Assembly: GCA_007134405.1 (NCBI GenBank)
Contig: SLKW01000038.1
Location: 1 to 8,816 of the forward strand
Reading direction: 5' to 3'
DNA: 8,816 nt
Source: Paracoccaceae bacterium
GTDB taxonomy: Bacteria; Pseudomonadota; Alphaproteobacteria; Rhodobacterales; Rhodobacteraceae
A model generated the notes under the pieces. It did no database searches, was not told the DNA's origin, and was given only the letters and a program-made list of their open reading frames with translations. The translations under genes were made by a program, and so were the position numbers. Below, piece by piece: positions 7,135-8,816 of the stretch (the stretch's first letter is position 1; each line of letters opens with the position of its first letter).

Positions 7135-7178
7135 CACATTCCCTCCTCGCGGCGCGCCGTGCCGGGGCCGGGCCGGGG

Positions 7179-7207
7179 GGTATAGTCGCACCCGCGCGCC
7201 GACGCAA
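7179..7207 (-). promoter_or_regulatory. Candidate rpoH promoter
   Basis: On the minus strand, TTGCGT (7202-7207) and TATACC (7179-7184) are exactly 17 bases apart, placing the RNA start near 7172 and a leader of about 37 bases before the ATG. The -10 reads CTATACC in context. Alphaproteobacterial RpoH promoters also use a TTG core at -35 and a CTAT-type -10, so housekeeping sigma or RpoH itself could read it. The leader is GC-rich and contains a perfect 10-bp palindrome at 7150-7159, followed by the ribosome site at 7141-7147. Confidence 0.6.
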
Positions 7208-7260
7208 CGCATCGCATTCGTGTTTTACTATGAACGCAGCGGCGGCGCATTTCGATCTCC

Positions 7261-7285
7261 GAAAATCGCAGATTTCAGGAAAATC
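7261..7285. repeat. AT-rich alternating repeats between rluD and rpoH
   Basis: GAAAATC occurs twice as a direct repeat (7261-7267 and 7279-7285), 18 bases apart. Between them GATTT (7271-7275) is complementary to both AAATC halves, so two mutually exclusive 5-bp stems are possible. The patch stands out as AT-rich in a GC-rich gap, upstream of the rpoH promoter and downstream of rluD. It may be a regulator site or part of the rluD 3' end. Confidence 0.5.
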
Positions 7286-7304
7286 ACGCAGGGTTGCGCG
7301 CCTG

Positions 7305-8348
7305 TCATCCGCCCCCGGAGCCGTGCAGGGCGGCCAGAAGCGCGGCCAGATCGGCGGGCAGGGGGCTTTCGAAGGCCATGCGCGCGCCGGTCACCGGATG
7401 GTCGAATCCCAGCTCGGCGGCGTGCAGCGCCTGGCGGGGAAAGGCCGCGACGGCCTCGGCCGCGCCGGCGGGGAGCGCGCCCTTCGCCAGTTTCCGGGGG
7501 CGGCCGTAGACCGGGTCGCCCACCAGCGCGTGGCCGGCATGCGCCAGATGCACGCGGATCTGGTGCGTGCGCCCGGTCTCCAGCCAGCAATCGAGCAGCG
7601 CCACCTGCGGCGGCGCGCCGAAGCTTTCGACGACGCGCGCGCGGGTGACGGCATGGCGGCCGCGGTCGAAATGGACCGCCTGGCGCTGGCGGTCGTGGCG
7701 GTGCCGGTCGAGCCGGCTTTCGATCCTGAGGACGCCGCCCGCCTCGAAGCGCAGGCCGCGGACGCCGCGCAGCCGCGGATTGGCGGCGTCGGGTGCGCCG
7801 TAGCAGACGGCCCGGTAGCGGCGCGCGACGCTATGCGCCTCGAACTGCGCGGCGAGGCCATGATGCGCGCGGTCGGACTTGGCGACGACGAGAAGGCCGG
7901 AGGTCTCCTTGTCGATGCGGTGCACGATGCCCGGCCGCCGCTCGCCGCCGATGCCCGACAGCCGGTCGCCGCAATGGTGCAGAAGCGCGTTCACCAGCGT
8001 GCCGCTTTCGGCGCCGGGGGCGGGGTGGACGACCATGCCGGCGGGCTTGTCGATGACGATCAGATCGTCATCCTCTTGGACGACGTTCAGCGGGATCGGC
8101 TCGGGCCGGGTTGCGACCTCGGCGGCGGGGGCGAGCGCGATGGCGATCTCGTCGCCCGGTGCGACGCGGGCGCGCGGATCGGTGAGCGCCGCGCCGCCGC
8201 GGCTGACCGCGCCCTCGGCGATGAGCCGCGCCAGCCGCGAGCGCGACAGCGCCGCCGCCTCTGGCACATCGCGCGCCAGCGCCTTATCCAGACGCGCAGG
8301 CGGGTCGTCCCCGATGACGATGCGAAGAAGCGAAAGGTCGCCTGTCAT
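7305..8348 (-). CDS. rluD: RluD-family 23S rRNA pseudouridine synthase
   Basis: Isomerises uridines to pseudouridine in 23S rRNA (helix 69 in characterised RluD), needed for normal 50S assembly. 347 residues. An N-terminal S4 RNA-binding domain is at about 17-75 (PARLDKALARDVPEAAALSR...). The catalytic domain begins at IVIDKPAGMVVHP (97-109). The active-site motif HRIDKETSGLLVVAKS is at 143-158 with catalytic D146, followed by ETGRTHQIRVH (257-267) and GDPVYGRP (277-284). ATG at 8348 is the last possible start before the S4 domain; its ribosome site is weak. The frame is open upstream only through the antisense of the neighbouring gene. The start codon overlaps that of the divergent DUF6476-like gene by two bases. 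Other RluA-family members are possible, but the S4 domain and neighbours favour RluD. Confidence 0.93.
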   Translation of the reverse strand: MTGDLSLLRIVIGDDPPARLDKALARDVPEAAALSRSRLARLIAEGAVSRGGAALTDPRARVAPGDEIAIALAPAAEVATRPEPIPLNVVQEDDDLIVIDKPAGMVVHPAPGAESGTLVNALLHHCGDRLSGIGGERRPGIVHRIDKETSGLLVVAKSDRAHHGLAAQFEAHSVARRYRAVCYGAPDAANPRLRGVRGLRFEAGGVLRIESRLDRHRHDRQRQAVHFDRGRHAVTRARVVESFGAPPQVALLDCWLETGRTHQIRVHLAHAGHALVGDPVYGRPRKLAKGALPAGAAEAVAAFPRQALHAAELGFDHPVTGARMAFESPLPADLAALLAALHGSGGG

Positions 8349-8667
8349 GCCCGATACACCCGATCCCGGAACGCCGCCGGAGTTGCGCTTTCTCAAACGG
8401 CTGGTCACCACGCTGACGCTGGTGATGATCCTGGGCCTTGTAACCATCGTGGGGCTGCTTGTCATCCGCCTGGGCGGCGCGCCCACCCCGCTGCCGGCGC
8501 TGCCCGAGAACGTGACCCTGCCTGCGGAGGCGCAGATCGCCGCGGTGACGCTGGCGCGCGACTGGCTGGTGGTGGTGACCGAGGCGGGCGAGATCCTGCT
8601 CTACGACCGCGCCGCCGGAGGCGACCCGGTCCAGCGCGTCACGCCCCGGGACCGCCAGGCGCCGTGA
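8347..8667 (+). CDS. Small single-pass membrane protein, DUF6476-like
   Basis: 106 residues: a short Pro/Asp-rich head (MPDTPDPGTPPELRFLKRL), one hydrophobic segment at about 17-41 (LVTTLTLVMILGLVTIVGLLVI), then a small soluble domain with a strand-like stretch (IAAVTLARDWLVVVTEAGEILLYDR, shown from 64). The basic residues R14, K17 and R18 before the helix predict the N-terminus in the cytoplasm and the C-terminal domain in the periplasm. The form and its place beside rluD match, from memory, the DUF6476 proteins of Rhodobacterales, whose function is unknown. ATG at 8347 has AAAGG about nine bases upstream, inside rluD. The frame is open further upstream (to 7879), but only as antisense of rluD. 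No catalytic motif is seen. Confidence 0.8.
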   Translation: MPDTPDPGTPPELRFLKRLVTTLTLVMILGLVTIVGLLVIRLGGAPTPLPALPENVTLPAEAQIAAVTLARDWLVVVTEAGEILLYDRAAGGDPVQRVTPRDRQAP

Positions 8668-8816
8668 CCGCGGGCCTGCCGCCGACTTCAGCTTGCCCGA
8701 AATACGCGAAGCCACCGGCCGCTCCGCCGCGCAGGCCCGCCACGGGCTCCCGCCTCTCGTCAGGCTGTGCGTGCCGCACAACCTTCCTCGCGTTGGGCCG
8801 GGCGCCGCGCCTGCGG
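8668..8816. other. Downstream non-coding end with inverted repeats
   Basis: No gene is recognised in the last 149 bases. A perfect 10-bp inverted repeat, GCGGGCCTGC (8670-8679) and GCAGGCCCGC (8731-8740), encloses 51 bases that can form a smaller stem from CTTCAGC and GCGAAG with TTGCCCGAAATAC as loop. A second hairpin, TGTGCG (8766-8771), TGC, CGCACA (8775-8780), follows. The first structure begins three bases after the DUF6476-like stop and may end its transcript. The inner TTGCCCGAAATACGCG core may belong to an intergenic repeat of this bacterial group, but that is from memory. Confidence 0.45.

Noticed and set aside
7150..7159. RNA thermometer in the rpoH leader
   Set aside because: The palindrome allows only a very short stem as a hairpin and does not clearly pair with the ribosome site.
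6142..7185. 347-codon open frame on the plus strand
   Set aside because: It is antisense to rpoH, which has complete sigma motifs.
7879..8667. A longer 262-residue form of the DUF6476-like protein
   Set aside because: The extra N-terminal part is antisense to rluD and resembles no protein; the short form has the expected head and membrane helix.
8284..8781. 165-codon minus-strand open frame at the right end
   Set aside because: It is antisense to the DUF6476-like gene and crosses the structured non-coding end; no motif was seen.
8668..8816. RNase P RNA or tRNA at the window end
   Set aside because: A GAGGAA stretch on the minus strand hinted at RNase P RNA, but the flanking conserved core is absent, and there is no tRNA T-loop signature.

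Overview
The window is GC-rich, densely packed chromosomal DNA that reads as an alphaproteobacterium of the order Rhodobacterales. The best evidence is a heat-shock sigma factor whose N-terminus and RpoH box match the RpoHI type of that group, a neighbouring RluD-type pseudouridine synthase, and a small DUF6476-like membrane protein. No mobile elements, CRISPR arrays, tRNA or rRNA genes were recognised. Family assignments come from motifs read by eye; no database search was run.

Layout from left to right. (1) 1-649, plus: the 3' part of ubiG (ubiquinone O-methyltransferase), cut by the window edge. It is convergent, with a 6-base gap, to (2) a minus-strand pair at 656-2574: a periplasmic five-heme c-type cytochrome and a ChaN-like protein joined by a GTGA stop/start overlap. 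(3) A 136-base divergent promoter region leads to a plus-strand six-TM flavocytochrome of the ferric reductase/NOX type (2711-4171). (4) A 311-base convergent gap (4172-4482) holds three stem-loops and four perfect copies of an 11-bp tandem repeat. (5) The minus-strand series rluD, rpoH, purM, purN (8348 down to 4483) follows. rpoH and purM each have their own plausible promoter, and purM/purN are joined by another GTGA overlap. (6) A DUF6476-like gene (8347-8667, plus) diverges from rluD, and the two ATG start codons physically overlap. The last 149 bases hold inverted repeats but no recognisable gene.

How the genes may work together. The housekeeping part covers late purine synthesis (PurN then PurM reactions), the heat-shock sigma factor, 23S rRNA pseudouridylation and ubiquinone synthesis. 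The accessory part is 656-4171. Its gene set could form an electron route: cytoplasmic NAD(P)H to FAD, to two b hemes across the inner membrane, to a periplasmic pentaheme cytochrome, with a ChaN-like heme/iron protein made in step. That function is an inference from domains and gene arrangement, and it is the most interesting part of the window.
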